DNA of 64,000 bases from an uncultured Caldimonas sp. (GTDB lineage Bacteria > Pseudomonadota > Gammaproteobacteria > Burkholderiales > Burkholderiaceae): the NCBI RefSeq assembly GCF_946480305.1, contig NZ_CAMLJQ010000021.1, forward strand, positions 7,201-71,200. Direction: 5' to 3'. Below are positions 51,840 through 60,215 of this stretch, piece after piece (within the stretch, counting starts at the first letter, position 1; each line of letters opens with the position of its first letter). The position numbers and the translations under genes were made by a program. The notes beneath the pieces are model-generated. The model saw only the letters and a list, made by a program, of their open reading frames with translations, did no database searches and had not been told where the DNA came from.

Positions 51840-53803
51840 GCCGAAGCGTCCGCGTGCTCGTGGTCGAGGATTCGGAGGACGATGCCAAGCTGGCCATGCG
51901 GATGCTCCGCGGCGGCGGATTCGAGCCGAGCTACCTGCGAGTGCAGGACATCGAATCGTTTCGCCGCGCGCTCGGGCAGGAGCCCTGGGATGCGGTGCTG
52001 TCGGATTTCAGGCTGCCCGGGTTCAATGGTGTGGATGCCCTGAACGTTTTCCGGGACTGCGGGCGCGACATCCCCTTCATCTTCTGCTCCGGCACCATCG
52101 GTGAAGAGATCGCGGTCGCGGCAATGAAAGCCGGTGCGAGCGACTACGTGATGAAGGGCAATCTCGCGCGGCTGGCCCCGGCACTGCAGCGCGAGCTTGC
52201 GCAGGCGGCGATCCGGGCAGAGCACCGCCAGGCCCAGATCGACCTCGAGGTCTCCCGCGACCGCTACATCGATCTCTACGACTTTGCCCCCGTGGGGTAT
52301 CTGACGCTGTCTGCCCAGGGCTGCATCGCGCAGATCAACCTGACGGGGGCGGACCTGCTCGGGGAGTCGCGGGAGGCTCTGACCGGGGCGCCCTTCTCGC
52401 GGTTCGTGGCACCAGTCGATCAACAGCGCTGGCAGGAGCACTTTGCGCAGGCGCTGGAGCACGGCAACAAGTGCAAGATCGAGATCGGCCTGGTTCGGCC
52501 GCAAGACGGTCGCTGCGAGGTCCAGATCGATTGCCTGCGCGTGAGCGACGAAGCGCGGCGCACGGTCATCCGGATTGCGGTGACCGACATCACAGAGCGC
52601 AAGGAGGCAGAAGCGGATCTGCGCCGGTTCGAGGCGCAACTGCGCCACGTGCAGAAGATGGAGTCGATCGGCACGCTGGCTGGTGGCATCGCGCACGACT
52701 TCAACAACATCCTTGGCGCCATCCTCGGCAATGCGGCGCTGGCGCGGGACGAAATGGTTCCCGGCTCCGCGGCAGCCGCCTGCTTGGACGAAATCCGCAG
52801 GGCGAGTCTGCGTGCTCGTGATCTCGTGCAGCAGATCCTCACCTTCAGCCGGCATGAGCCGCAGCGACTCGTGACCCAGCCGCTGCAACCCATCATCGAG
52901 GAAACCCACAAGCTGCTTCGGGCCACGCTCTCGGCGCGCGTCCGACTCGAGGTCAGCCTGGACGACGGACCGCACCATGTGCATGCCGATGCAACGCAAA
53001 TCCAGCAGGTGCTGATGAACCTGTGCACGAACGCCTGGCACGCGCTGAAGGACGGCGCAGGACTCATCAGCATTGGCCTGGAGCCGGCGGCACTCGACGA
53101 GACTGACTGCCGGCGCCTTGCGGGCTTGCGCGCCGGGCCCCACGTCCATCTCTGGGTCAGGGACGACGGCGTCGGCATGGACGCCGCGACCCGCGATCGC
53201 ATCTTCGAGCCGTTCTTCACCACCAAGCCGGTGGGGCAGGGGACGGGCCTCGGATTGTCCGTCGTCCACGGCATCGTCACCGCTCATCATGGTGCGATCG
53301 CGGTGGACACCGAGCCGGGGCGTGGCACCACGTTTCATTTGTACCTGCCGGTCGTCGAGGCCGGTTCCCGTGCGCCGGCCGCAGGACCTGCGTCAGCGCA
53401 GCCGGTGTCGGGTCGCGGTGAACGGGTGCTCTATGTCGACGACGACGAGACGATGGTGCTGATGGTCGAGCGGTTGCTGCAGCGCGCCGGCTACCAGAGC
53501 CATGTCTGCCTCAACGCGCAGGAGGCGATCCAGGCGGTGCGCGCTCAGCCGGAGTGGTTCGACCTTGTCGTGACCGACTACAACATGCCCGGCCTCTCGG
53601 GCCTGCAGGTCGCCCGAGCGCTGGCGGAGCTGCGGCCTTCGCTGCCCGTCGTGCTGAGCTCGGGGTATATCGGAGAGGAACTGCGTACCGAGGCCCGGCG
53701 GCTGGGTGTGCGGGCCTTGCTGGAAAAACAGAACCTCTTCGAGGATTTGTGCCCGCTCGTGGGCCAGCTGCTGGCGCATGGCGGGGGAAGCACGGGACGA
53801 TGA
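51836..53803 (+). CDS. Hybrid histidine kinase: receiver-PAS-kinase-receiver
   Basis: The 655-residue soluble protein begins at a GTG. Domain order is receiver (1-125, Asp57 in VLSDFRLPG), PAS (140-255), HisKA with His287 (GGIAHDFNN), HATPase (NLCTNAWHAL, DDGVGMD, GTGLGLSVVHG) and a C-terminal receiver (VTDYNMPGLSG). No membrane helix is present. The N-terminal receiver probably accepts phosphate from the kinase upstream, so the operon can form a relay. A palindrome after the stop may end the transcript. Confidence 0.93.
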   Translation: MSRSVRVLVVEDSEDDAKLAMRMLRGGGFEPSYLRVQDIESFRRALGQEPWDAVLSDFRLPGFNGVDALNVFRDCGRDIPFIFCSGTIGEEIAVAAMKAGASDYVMKGNLARLAPALQRELAQAAIRAEHRQAQIDLEVSRDRYIDLYDFAPVGYLTLSAQGCIAQINLTGADLLGESREALTGAPFSRFVAPVDQQRWQEHFAQALEHGNKCKIEIGLVRPQDGRCEVQIDCLRVSDEARRTVIRIAVTDITERKEAEADLRRFEAQLRHVQKMESIGTLAGGIAHDFNNILGAILGNAALARDEMVPGSAAAACLDEIRRASLRARDLVQQILTFSRHEPQRLVTQPLQPIIEETHKLLRATLSARVRLEVSLDDGPHHVHADATQIQQVLMNLCTNAWHALKDGAGLISIGLEPAALDETDCRRLAGLRAGPHVHLWVRDDGVGMDAATRDRIFEPFFTTKPVGQGTGLGLSVVHGIVTAHHGAIAVDTEPGRGTTFHLYLPVVEAGSRAPAAGPASAQPVSGRGERVLYVDDDETMVLMVERLLQRAGYQSHVCLNAQEAIQAVRAQPEWFDLVVTDYNMPGLSGLQVARALAELRPSLPVVLSSGYIGEELRTEARRLGVRALLEKQNLFEDLCPLVGQLLAHGGGSTGR

Positions 53804-53875
53804 GTCGGCCGACCTTCGGCCCCTTTGATGGCCCATGCGATGGCTCCATGCAAACAGTGCGCCTCGCACAGTGAA

Positions 53876-53889
53876 GTGGTGGCCACCAC
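53876..53889. terminator. 14-bp palindrome between convergent genes
   Basis: GTGGTGGCCACCAC is a perfect palindrome in the gap between the hybrid kinase gene and the small membrane protein gene, and GTGCG-CCT-CGCAC lies just left of it. No T-run, so a bidirectional terminator is only likely. Confidence 0.4.
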
Positions 53890-53899
53890 GGAGCGTGGC

Positions 53900-54268
53900 T
53901 CAATCCAGTCCGGCGAGGCGCTCCGTTTCCAGCGGCGGCTCCGCAGGCACGATGCCCGCCATCGCGCGGGCGCGGCATGACTCGCGCAACTCGGGCTGCG
54001 GCAGCGTCGAGCACCGCGTCATCGCATAGGCAGTGTTCGACCACGCGGTGCGCCGTGCCTCGGCACGCTGCACGGCCTGCGCAACCACCTGGTGGAAGGC
54101 GAGCAGCAGCACCAATGCCGCGGTCAACGCGAGCAGGCACACGGTGCGTGGCGAACGCAGTGCCGGAGGGAGCGCCTGCCACCGGCGGACCATCTCGCCA
54201 CGCCAGCGTGCGCGGAACCCCGACGCGAAATGCAGCGTGGAAGCAGTTGCAGTTGCGGAACGGGCCAT
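53900..54268 (-). CDS. Small single-span membrane protein of unknown function
   Basis: The 122-residue protein has a basic N-terminus and one membrane helix (VCLLALTAALVLLLAFHQVV, residues 49-68). The outer part has three cysteines or so (TRCSTLPQ, RESCRARA) after TAWSNTAYAMTRC. GAGGAG lies seven bases before the ATG at 54268. No family is recognised. Codon use fits its neighbours, and it has a good ribosome site, so it is likely real. Confidence 0.65.
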   Translation of the reverse strand: MARSATATASTLHFASGFRARWRGEMVRRWQALPPALRSPRTVCLLALTAALVLLLAFHQVVAQAVQRAEARRTAWSNTAYAMTRCSTLPQPELRESCRARAMAGIVPAEPPLETERLAGLD

Positions 54269-54734
54269 CGTCGTACTCCTCGAGCCATCGCTTCCTTGAG
54301 CGGCCCGGTCGGCGGCGATTGCCGTCCGGGGGTTCATGTGGCGTGATGTTGGATGGAAGCGGGGGCACGCGATGTCCGCCGACCGGCGGGCGGCTCGTAG
54401 GAGGCGGCCTACCGCTGCTCCGTAAGACTTCTCCGCGGTGCCGCAACTCCTGCAACCCCTTGTAGAAACGGCCGGACCGCCGGCCGGTGCCAGCCAGCGC
54501 CGCGCGGCCGCCGCGCAAGCGCCGCAGCGGCTGTGCGCTATGCGAAAAAATTCCGCGCGGCAGCCGTCGTTTTGCAAGAAGTTTGATGCGCCCGGGCGCG
54601 CATCGTGCTAGTTTGTCTTGAACGCGTGGAGTGCCTGTGGAAAGCCCGGCCTCGTCCCCGCCCTCGGCCCGGACCGACTGAAGTGCTTGCCTGGACCCTG
54701 CACCGCGGTGGTGTGGCAATACGGAGCGGTGTGC
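54269..54734. other. 466-base divergent intergenic region
   Basis: No gene is supported here. It must hold the promoters of the small membrane protein and of the protease/MoxR operon. The stretch around 54545-54625 is the least GC-rich part (TTTTGCAAGAAGTTTGATGC, then CTAGTTTGTCTTGAA) and is the best candidate for the rightward promoter; I cannot assign -35/-10 boxes with confidence. Confidence 0.5.
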
Positions 54735-55688
54735 ATGAAGAAGGTGGCCCTCTACAGCAGTTCGAGGCCGGCCCGTGGCGAGGCCTCCCGACCCTCGTCT
54801 CCACCCGGCGCTGACGCCGCCGAGGCGCCCGACGGGCCGCCCGAGGCCGCACCCCCCCGACCGAACTGGCGCACGCGCGCGCGGCAACGCGTGGGCTTGT
54901 GGCTGCATCGCTACGAGAAACTGGTGCTGGTCGGTGCCGGCGGCCTGTTCGGTCTGGCGTTGATGCTGGGCTACACGCTGCTGCGGCCGCCGCCGCAGCA
55001 CCTCACGCAAGGCGACATCGATGCCGCCGTGCTGCACACGCTGAACACCAAGCCCGTGCCTTCGATGGCCGCCAAGGCCTATGAAGCGGTACGACCGTCG
55101 GTGGTGCGGGTGCGCGGCCTGAGCGCACCGGACGCCGACGGCAAGCAGAAGGAGCTCGGCGTCGGCAGCGGCGTGGTGATCGTCGACGAAGGTGTGATCC
55201 TGACCAACCTGCACGTGGTGCTCGGTGCGCCGCGGTTGCAGGTGGTCTTCGACGACGGCCATGAGGCCGAGGCCGATTACGTGGCGAGCCAGCCCGAGAA
55301 CGACCTCGCCGTGATCCGCGCGCGCAGCGTGCCGGACGACCTGCTGCCGGCCACGTTGCGCTCGACCAAGGATCTCGCGGTGGGCGAGCCGGTGGTCGCG
55401 GTCGGCTTTCCGTTCGGCATCGGACCGACGGCCACGGCCGGCATCGTCTCCGGCCTGCGCCGCGAATTCCGCTCGCCCGAGGGCCAGCGGCTGATGACCA
55501 ACCTGATCCAGTTCGATGCGGCCGCCAACCCCGGCAGTTCGGGAGGCCCGCTGGTGACGGCCAACGGCGAAGTCGTCGGCATCGTCACCGCCATCCTCAA
55601 CCCGACCTCGCAGCGCGTGTTCGTCGGCATCGGTTTTGCCGTGCCGATCGAGAACGCGGCGGCCGCGGTCGGCCTGCCACCGTTCTGA
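54735..55688 (+). CDS. Membrane-anchored trypsin-like serine protease without PDZ domain
   Basis: The 317-residue protein has a proline-rich cytoplasmic N-terminus and one membrane helix (62-83). The periplasmic trypsin-like domain has His160 (LTNLHVVLG), Asp190 (QPENDLAVI) and Ser269 (NPGSSGGPL). HtrA/DegS proteins add a C-terminal PDZ domain; this one ends shortly after the protease core (IGFAVPIENAAAAVG). The ATG at 54735 has GGAG eight bases upstream. It precedes moxR by 16 bases, so envelope quality control linked to the MoxR module is a fair inference. Confidence 0.9.
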   Translation: MKKVALYSSSRPARGEASRPSSPPGADAAEAPDGPPEAAPPRPNWRTRARQRVGLWLHRYEKLVLVGAGGLFGLALMLGYTLLRPPPQHLTQGDIDAAVLHTLNTKPVPSMAAKAYEAVRPSVVRVRGLSAPDADGKQKELGVGSGVVIVDEGVILTNLHVVLGAPRLQVVFDDGHEAEADYVASQPENDLAVIRARSVPDDLLPATLRSTKDLAVGEPVVAVGFPFGIGPTATAGIVSGLRREFRSPEGQRLMTNLIQFDAAANPGSSGGPLVTANGEVVGIVTAILNPTSQRVFVGIGFAVPIENAAAAVGLPPF

Positions 55689-55704
55689 CCGACCAAGGAT
55701 GCGC

Positions 55705-56721
55705 ATGAACCCACCCACCCCCCATTCGGCCGTCGCGGACCAGATGCAGCGCGTCCTCTACGAGGTCAAGCGCATCGTCGTCGGGCAGGATCATTTCCTC
55801 GAACGCGTGCTGGTCGCGATGCTCGCGCAGGGGCACCTGCTGGTCGAGGGCGTGCCCGGCCTGGCCAAGACGCTGACCGTCAAGACGCTGGCCCGCACCA
55901 TCAGCGGCAACTTCAAGCGCGTGCAGTTCACGCCCGACCTGGTGCCGGCCGATCTGGTCGGCACGCGCATCTACAACCAGAAGACCGGCGACTTCGCCAC
56001 CTCGCTGGGGCCGGTGTTCACCCACCTGCTGCTGGCCGACGAGATCAACCGGGCGCCGGCCAAGGTGCAGAGCGCGCTGCTGGAGGTGATGCAGGAATAC
56101 CAGGTCACGATCGCCGGCGAGACCCACCGGGTGCCGACGCCCTTCCTCGTGATGGCCACCCAGAACCCGATCGAGACCGAAGGCACCTATCCGCTGCCGG
56201 AGGCGCAGGTCGACCGCTTCATGATGAAGGTGCTGGTCGGCTACCCGAACGAGGAAGAGGAGTTCGTGATCGTCCAGCGCGTGACCGGCGCGCCGGTCGA
56301 GGTGGCTCCGGTCGTCACCACCGACGACCTCGCTGCGCTGCAGCAGGAATGCCGCAAGGTGTACGTGGACCCGTCGCTGATGCAGTACGCCGTGAAGCTC
56401 GTGGCCGCCACGCGCACGCCCGAGCGCTTCGGCCTGAAGGAGATGCGACGCCACCTGACTTTCGGCGCCAGCCCGCGTGCGAGCATCCACCTGGTCGAAG
56501 GCGCGCGCGCACTCGCGCTGCTGCGCGGCCGTACCTACGTGCTGCCGGAAGACGTGACCGACCTGGCGCCGGACGTGTTGCGCCATCGCCTGGTGCTCTC
56601 TTACGAAGCGCTGGCCGAATCGCTGTCGGCCGACCTGTTGGTGCAACGCGTGATGGCCAAGGTGCCGCCACCGCCCAAGCCGCTGCAGACCCATGCGCCC
56701 GAAGCCGCCACCGAGACCTGA
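55705..56721 (+). CDS. moxR: MoxR-family AAA+ ATPase
   Basis: The 338-residue protein has Walker A GVPGLAKT, Walker B LLLADEINRAPAKVQ and sensor motif MATQNPIETEGTYPLPEAQ, all typical of MoxR. These ATPases act as chaperones that activate or assemble partners together with DUF58 and VWA proteins, both encoded next. I use the second ATG (55705), which has AAGGA five bases before it; one at 55699 is possible. The DUF58 gene overlaps its end. Confidence 0.93.
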   Translation: MNPPTPHSAVADQMQRVLYEVKRIVVGQDHFLERVLVAMLAQGHLLVEGVPGLAKTLTVKTLARTISGNFKRVQFTPDLVPADLVGTRIYNQKTGDFATSLGPVFTHLLLADEINRAPAKVQSALLEVMQEYQVTIAGETHRVPTPFLVMATQNPIETEGTYPLPEAQVDRFMMKVLVGYPNEEEEFVIVQRVTGAPVEVAPVVTTDDLAALQQECRKVYVDPSLMQYAVKLVAATRTPERFGLKEMRRHLTFGASPRASIHLVEGARALALLRGRTYVLPEDVTDLAPDVLRHRLVLSYEALAESLSADLLVQRVMAKVPPPPKPLQTHAPEAATET

Positions 56722-57736
56722 GCCGGCCGCACCGGCCACGGCCATGCCTGGCCTCGGCGAGGCCGAGGAGGTGTTGCGCCGGCTCGAGTGGACGGTGCTG
56801 CGGCGGCTCGACGGTGTGCTGGAAGGCGACTACCGCACGCTGTTCCGCGGCCTGGGGCTGGACCTCGCCGACCTGCGCGAATACCAGTTCAACGACGACG
56901 TGCGCCACATCGACTGGAACGTGACGGCGCGCGTGCAGGTACCGCACGTGCGGCAGTTCCAGCAGGAACGCGAGATCACCGCGTGGTTCCTGCTCGACCT
57001 GAGCCGCTCGATGCACTTCGGCGCGCGCGAACGCAGCAAGCGGGATCTGTTGCTGGGCTTCGCGGCCGTGTTCGCACGCTTGCTGACCAAGCACGGCAAT
57101 CGCGTCGGCGCGATCGTCTATGGCGACGGCGTGGAGAGCGTGATCCCCGCGCATGGCGGGCGCCGCCACGTGCTGCAGCTGCTGCACCGGCTCGCCACCC
57201 ACGGGCGCGAGGCCGGGGCCAAGCCCCAGGCGCAACGCAGCACCGACCTCGCCGAGCTGTTGCGCCGCGCCGGTGGCCTGATGCAGCGCCGCTCGATGGT
57301 GTTCCTCGTGTCCGACTTCATCTGCGAGCCGGGCTGGACCGAGCCGCTCGGCCAGCTGGCCCAGCGGCACGACGTGCTGGCGGTGCGGCTGGTCGACCCT
57401 TTCGAGCGGGAGCTGCCCGACATCGGCATCGTCCACCTGCAGGACGCCGAGACCGGCGAACAGCTGCTCGTCGACACGCACGACCGCGGTTTCAGGCGCC
57501 GCTTCGCCGAAGCCGCACAGCAGCGCGAGGCGCAGCTGCGCATCGCGTTCGGCGATGCGGGCGTCGACGCGCTCGAACTCGCCACGGACGAAGACCTGGT
57601 GGATTCGATCCGACGCTTCGTGGCACTGCGCAAGCTGCGCGCGCGGCTCGCGGCCGGCGGAGGCTCTCCGACGCGCGGGCTGGCGCTCCCCGATGGACCT
57701 GCCGATGGAGGCCGCGATGTCGTTCCTATGGCCTGA
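56693..57736 (+). CDS. DUF58-domain protein
   Basis: About 347 residues. The DUF58 signature is present: FRGLGLDLADLREYQFNDD and VRHIDWNVTARVQVPHVRQF, followed by a VWA-like fold (FLLDLSRSMHFG, a DxSxS metal site). The ATG at 56693 overlaps moxR by 29 bases; a start at 56744 (MPGLGEAEEVLRR) is about as likely, since neither has a clear ribosome site. In MoxR modules this protein is the usual soluble partner of the ATPase. Confidence 0.9.
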   Translation: MRPKPPPRPEPAAPATAMPGLGEAEEVLRRLEWTVLRRLDGVLEGDYRTLFRGLGLDLADLREYQFNDDVRHIDWNVTARVQVPHVRQFQQEREITAWFLLDLSRSMHFGARERSKRDLLLGFAAVFARLLTKHGNRVGAIVYGDGVESVIPAHGGRRHVLQLLHRLATHGREAGAKPQAQRSTDLAELLRRAGGLMQRRSMVFLVSDFICEPGWTEPLGQLAQRHDVLAVRLVDPFERELPDIGIVHLQDAETGEQLLVDTHDRGFRRRFAEAAQQREAQLRIAFGDAGVDALELATDEDLVDSIRRFVALRKLRARLAAGGGSPTRGLALPDGPADGGRDVVPMA

Positions 57737-58769
57737 CCTGTTGTGGCTGCTGCTCGCCGTGCCGGTGCTGGTGGCCTTGTACGTGTGGCTGCAACGGCGC
57801 CGCAAGAAGACGGCGGTGCACTACTCCGGCCTCGCCATGGTGCGCGAGGCGATGGGCAAGGGCCCCGGCTGGCGCCGCCATGTGCCACCGGTGCTGATGC
57901 TGCTGGCGGTGACCACGCTGCTGCTCGCGGTGGCACGGCCCACCACGGTGGTGACGCTGCCGTCACAGCAGCGCCAGGTGATCCTGGCGATGGATGTGTC
58001 GGGCAGCATGCGCGCCGAGGACGTGGAGCCCAACCGCATGGCCGCGGCGCAGGCGGCCGCGCGCGACTTCATCGCCGCGCAGCCGCCGTCCACGCGCGTC
58101 GGCGTGGTCACCTTCGCCGGCACGGCGGCGCTGGTGCAGCCGCCCACCCACAGCAAGGAAGACGTGCTCGCCGCCATCGACCGCTTCAACTTCCAGCGCG
58201 CCACCGCCGTGGGCAGCGGCATCCTCGTCGCGCTGCAGGCCATCTTCCCGGACCTCGAAGTGGACCTGGGCGCCTCCGACCCCCGCCCCAGCTCCGCAAG
58301 CGAGCAGCGCAACGGCCGCTCGCTCGATGCCGCCGGCGGAAGCAAACCGCCACCCGAGCCGGTGGAGCCTGGTTCGTACAAGTCGGCCGCGATCATCCTG
58401 CTGACCGACGGGCAGACCACCACCGGGCCCGACCCGATTGCCGCGGCACGCATGGCGGCCGAGCGCGGCGTGCGCGTCTTCACGGTGGGCGTTGGCACCG
58501 ACAACGGCGAGCTGCTGTTCGGCGACGGCTGGTCGATGCGCGTGAGCCTCGACGAGGAGGCGCTGCGCAACATCGCGAACCTGACCGGTGGCGAGTACTT
58601 CTATGCCGGCACGGCCACCGAGCTGAAGAAGATCTACGAAGGGCTCAACTCCAAGCTCACGCTCGAGAAGCGCGAGACCGAGATCACCGCACTGATGGCC
58701 GCAGCGGCAGCCGTGTTCGTGCTGGCCGCCGCGGGGCTGTCGATGCTGTGGTTCAACCGGGTGGTGTGA
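57717..58769 (+). CDS. VWA-domain membrane protein, BatA-like
   Basis: The 350-residue protein has N-terminal membrane helices (LLWLLLAVPVLVALYVWL and VLMLLAVTTLLLAVARP), a VWA domain with the metal site Asp93-x-Ser95-x-Ser97 (MDVSGSM) and LLTDGQTTTGPDP, and a C-terminal helix (ALMAAAAAVFVLAAAGLSML). It matches BatA of the Bacteroides aerotolerance-type modules. GGAGG lies six bases before the ATG, which overlaps the DUF58 gene by 20 bases. Confidence 0.92.
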   Translation: MSFLWPDLLWLLLAVPVLVALYVWLQRRRKKTAVHYSGLAMVREAMGKGPGWRRHVPPVLMLLAVTTLLLAVARPTTVVTLPSQQRQVILAMDVSGSMRAEDVEPNRMAAAQAAARDFIAAQPPSTRVGVVTFAGTAALVQPPTHSKEDVLAAIDRFNFQRATAVGSGILVALQAIFPDLEVDLGASDPRPSSASEQRNGRSLDAAGGSKPPPEPVEPGSYKSAAIILLTDGQTTTGPDPIAAARMAAERGVRVFTVGVGTDNGELLFGDGWSMRVSLDEEALRNIANLTGGEYFYAGTATELKKIYEGLNSKLTLEKRETEITALMAAAAAVFVLAAAGLSMLWFNRVV

Positions 58770-58784
58770 CCGCCCGTCGGTGCG

Positions 58785-60116
58785 TCACGGCATGGCGGTC
58801 GCGCCTGGCGGCTGCTCGCGATGCGCCGGCACATGCCGCGCGAGTTCGACGGCGAGCGAGCGCAGGTCCAGTGGCTTGGTGAGGTAGCCATCCATGCCGG
58901 CGCGCATGCACGCCTCGCGGTCCTGCAGGCCGGTCAGCGCGGTGGCGGCCACGATGGGAAAGTGCGGGATGCGCCGCTCCGCCTGCAGCTGGCGGATGCG
59001 CTGCGTGGCCTCGATGCCGTCCATCACCGGCATCTGCAGGTCCATCAGCACGCCGTCCGGCGGGGTGGCCGCGCAGTGCGACACCGCCGCGCGGCCGTCG
59101 GACTCGATGTCGGCCTCGTACCCGAGCACCTGCAGCATCTCGCACAGCAGCAACTGGTTGAGGCTGTTGTCGTCGACCACCAGCAGGCGCGGGCGGCTTG
59201 CCATCGTCAACGGGGCCGGGCGCGTCTGGCCGGAGGGGCGCAAGGCCGACGCGCTGGCGCGGCGTGTGACGCGCAACAGCGTGCTCAGGCTGAGCGGCGG
59301 GTGGGCCACCTCGATGCCGTCGGGCACGCGGCTGCCGGGCAACTCGCCGCTTGGCGTCGCGTAGATCACCTGCGGTTCATTGCCCAGCACGGTAGCGAGA
59401 TAGGCCAACTCGCCCAGCTCGACGCCATACATGCGCGAACCGAGCACCAGGGCCGGCAGGCTGCCATGGTGGCTCGACCACAGCGCGGCGCGCGCGTCGT
59501 TCACCGTCTTCATCAGCCGGATGCTCCAGCCCAGCCGCTGGAAACGCCGCACCAGCGATTCGTACGCCACCGGCGGGTGGCCCACCAGCCAGGCTTCGGC
59601 ACCGTCGGCGTCGATGCCGGCGTCGTCGGGCACGACCGCGTCGAGCGTCATGTCGGCGCGCACCATCGTGCCTTCGCCGGGCAGATGGGCAAACGCGAAG
59701 CTGCCGTCGAGCACGCGGCACAGTGCGCGCACGCGGGGGATGTCGTCGACCTGGCCGCTCGGGTCCAGCATCGGATCGATCGCCGCGGCAGGTTGCTTCA
59801 GCGACTCCAGGCGCGCCGCGTGGACGGGGCCGGTGTCCGAGACCTGCACCCGCAGGTGGCAGCGGCGCTCGCCGCTGGTGCGGGCTTGCACGGAGAAGAA
59901 CACCGTTCCGTTGTCGGCATGGTGGATCGCGTCGCCGAGCAGGTGGTCGGCCATGCGGCCGACGCGCGCCGCCACCGCGTCCTGGACGAGCGGTCGTTGC
60001 CCTTCATGGTCGAAGAAGAACGCCAGCTGCTGGCGGTAAACCTCGGGCAGGCGTGCGCGCGCGACAGCGGTCAGCTCTTCGCCAAGATCGATCATCGGGG
60101 GGCGCGTCGTGTCCAT
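58785..60116 (-). CDS. Receiver protein with decayed kinase-ATPase and pseudo-receiver domains
   Basis: The 443-residue protein resembles the tail of a BarA-type hybrid kinase without a HisKA domain. Residues about 50-155 look like an HATPase with damaged motifs: HLLGDAIHHADNGTV for the N-box, VSDTGPVHAARLESL for DTGxGI, and no GLGLA loop. Residues 165-285 form a receiver-like domain lacking clear acidic residues. The C-terminal receiver (LLVVDDNSLNQLLL, VLMDLQMPVMDGIEA, KPLDLRSL) looks functional. The start at 60116 (MDTTRPPMIDLGEEL) is uncertain. Probably a phosphate acceptor or scaffold. Confidence 0.82.
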   Translation of the reverse strand: MDTTRPPMIDLGEELTAVARARLPEVYRQQLAFFFDHEGQRPLVQDAVAARVGRMADHLLGDAIHHADNGTVFFSVQARTSGERRCHLRVQVSDTGPVHAARLESLKQPAAAIDPMLDPSGQVDDIPRVRALCRVLDGSFAFAHLPGEGTMVRADMTLDAVVPDDAGIDADGAEAWLVGHPPVAYESLVRRFQRLGWSIRLMKTVNDARAALWSSHHGSLPALVLGSRMYGVELGELAYLATVLGNEPQVIYATPSGELPGSRVPDGIEVAHPPLSLSTLLRVTRRASASALRPSGQTRPAPLTMASRPRLLVVDDNSLNQLLLCEMLQVLGYEADIESDGRAAVSHCAATPPDGVLMDLQMPVMDGIEATQRIRQLQAERRIPHFPIVAATALTGLQDREACMRAGMDGYLTKPLDLRSLAVELARHVPAHREQPPGATAMP

Positions 60117-60215
60117 TCTTGTCAGTGCGCAGCAAGCCCTCGACGACAAGCTGTACTCGCCCCCGACGGCCATGGGGTCGTCTTGAAGCGATCAAGCAAG
60201 CACGATGCCTGCCGC

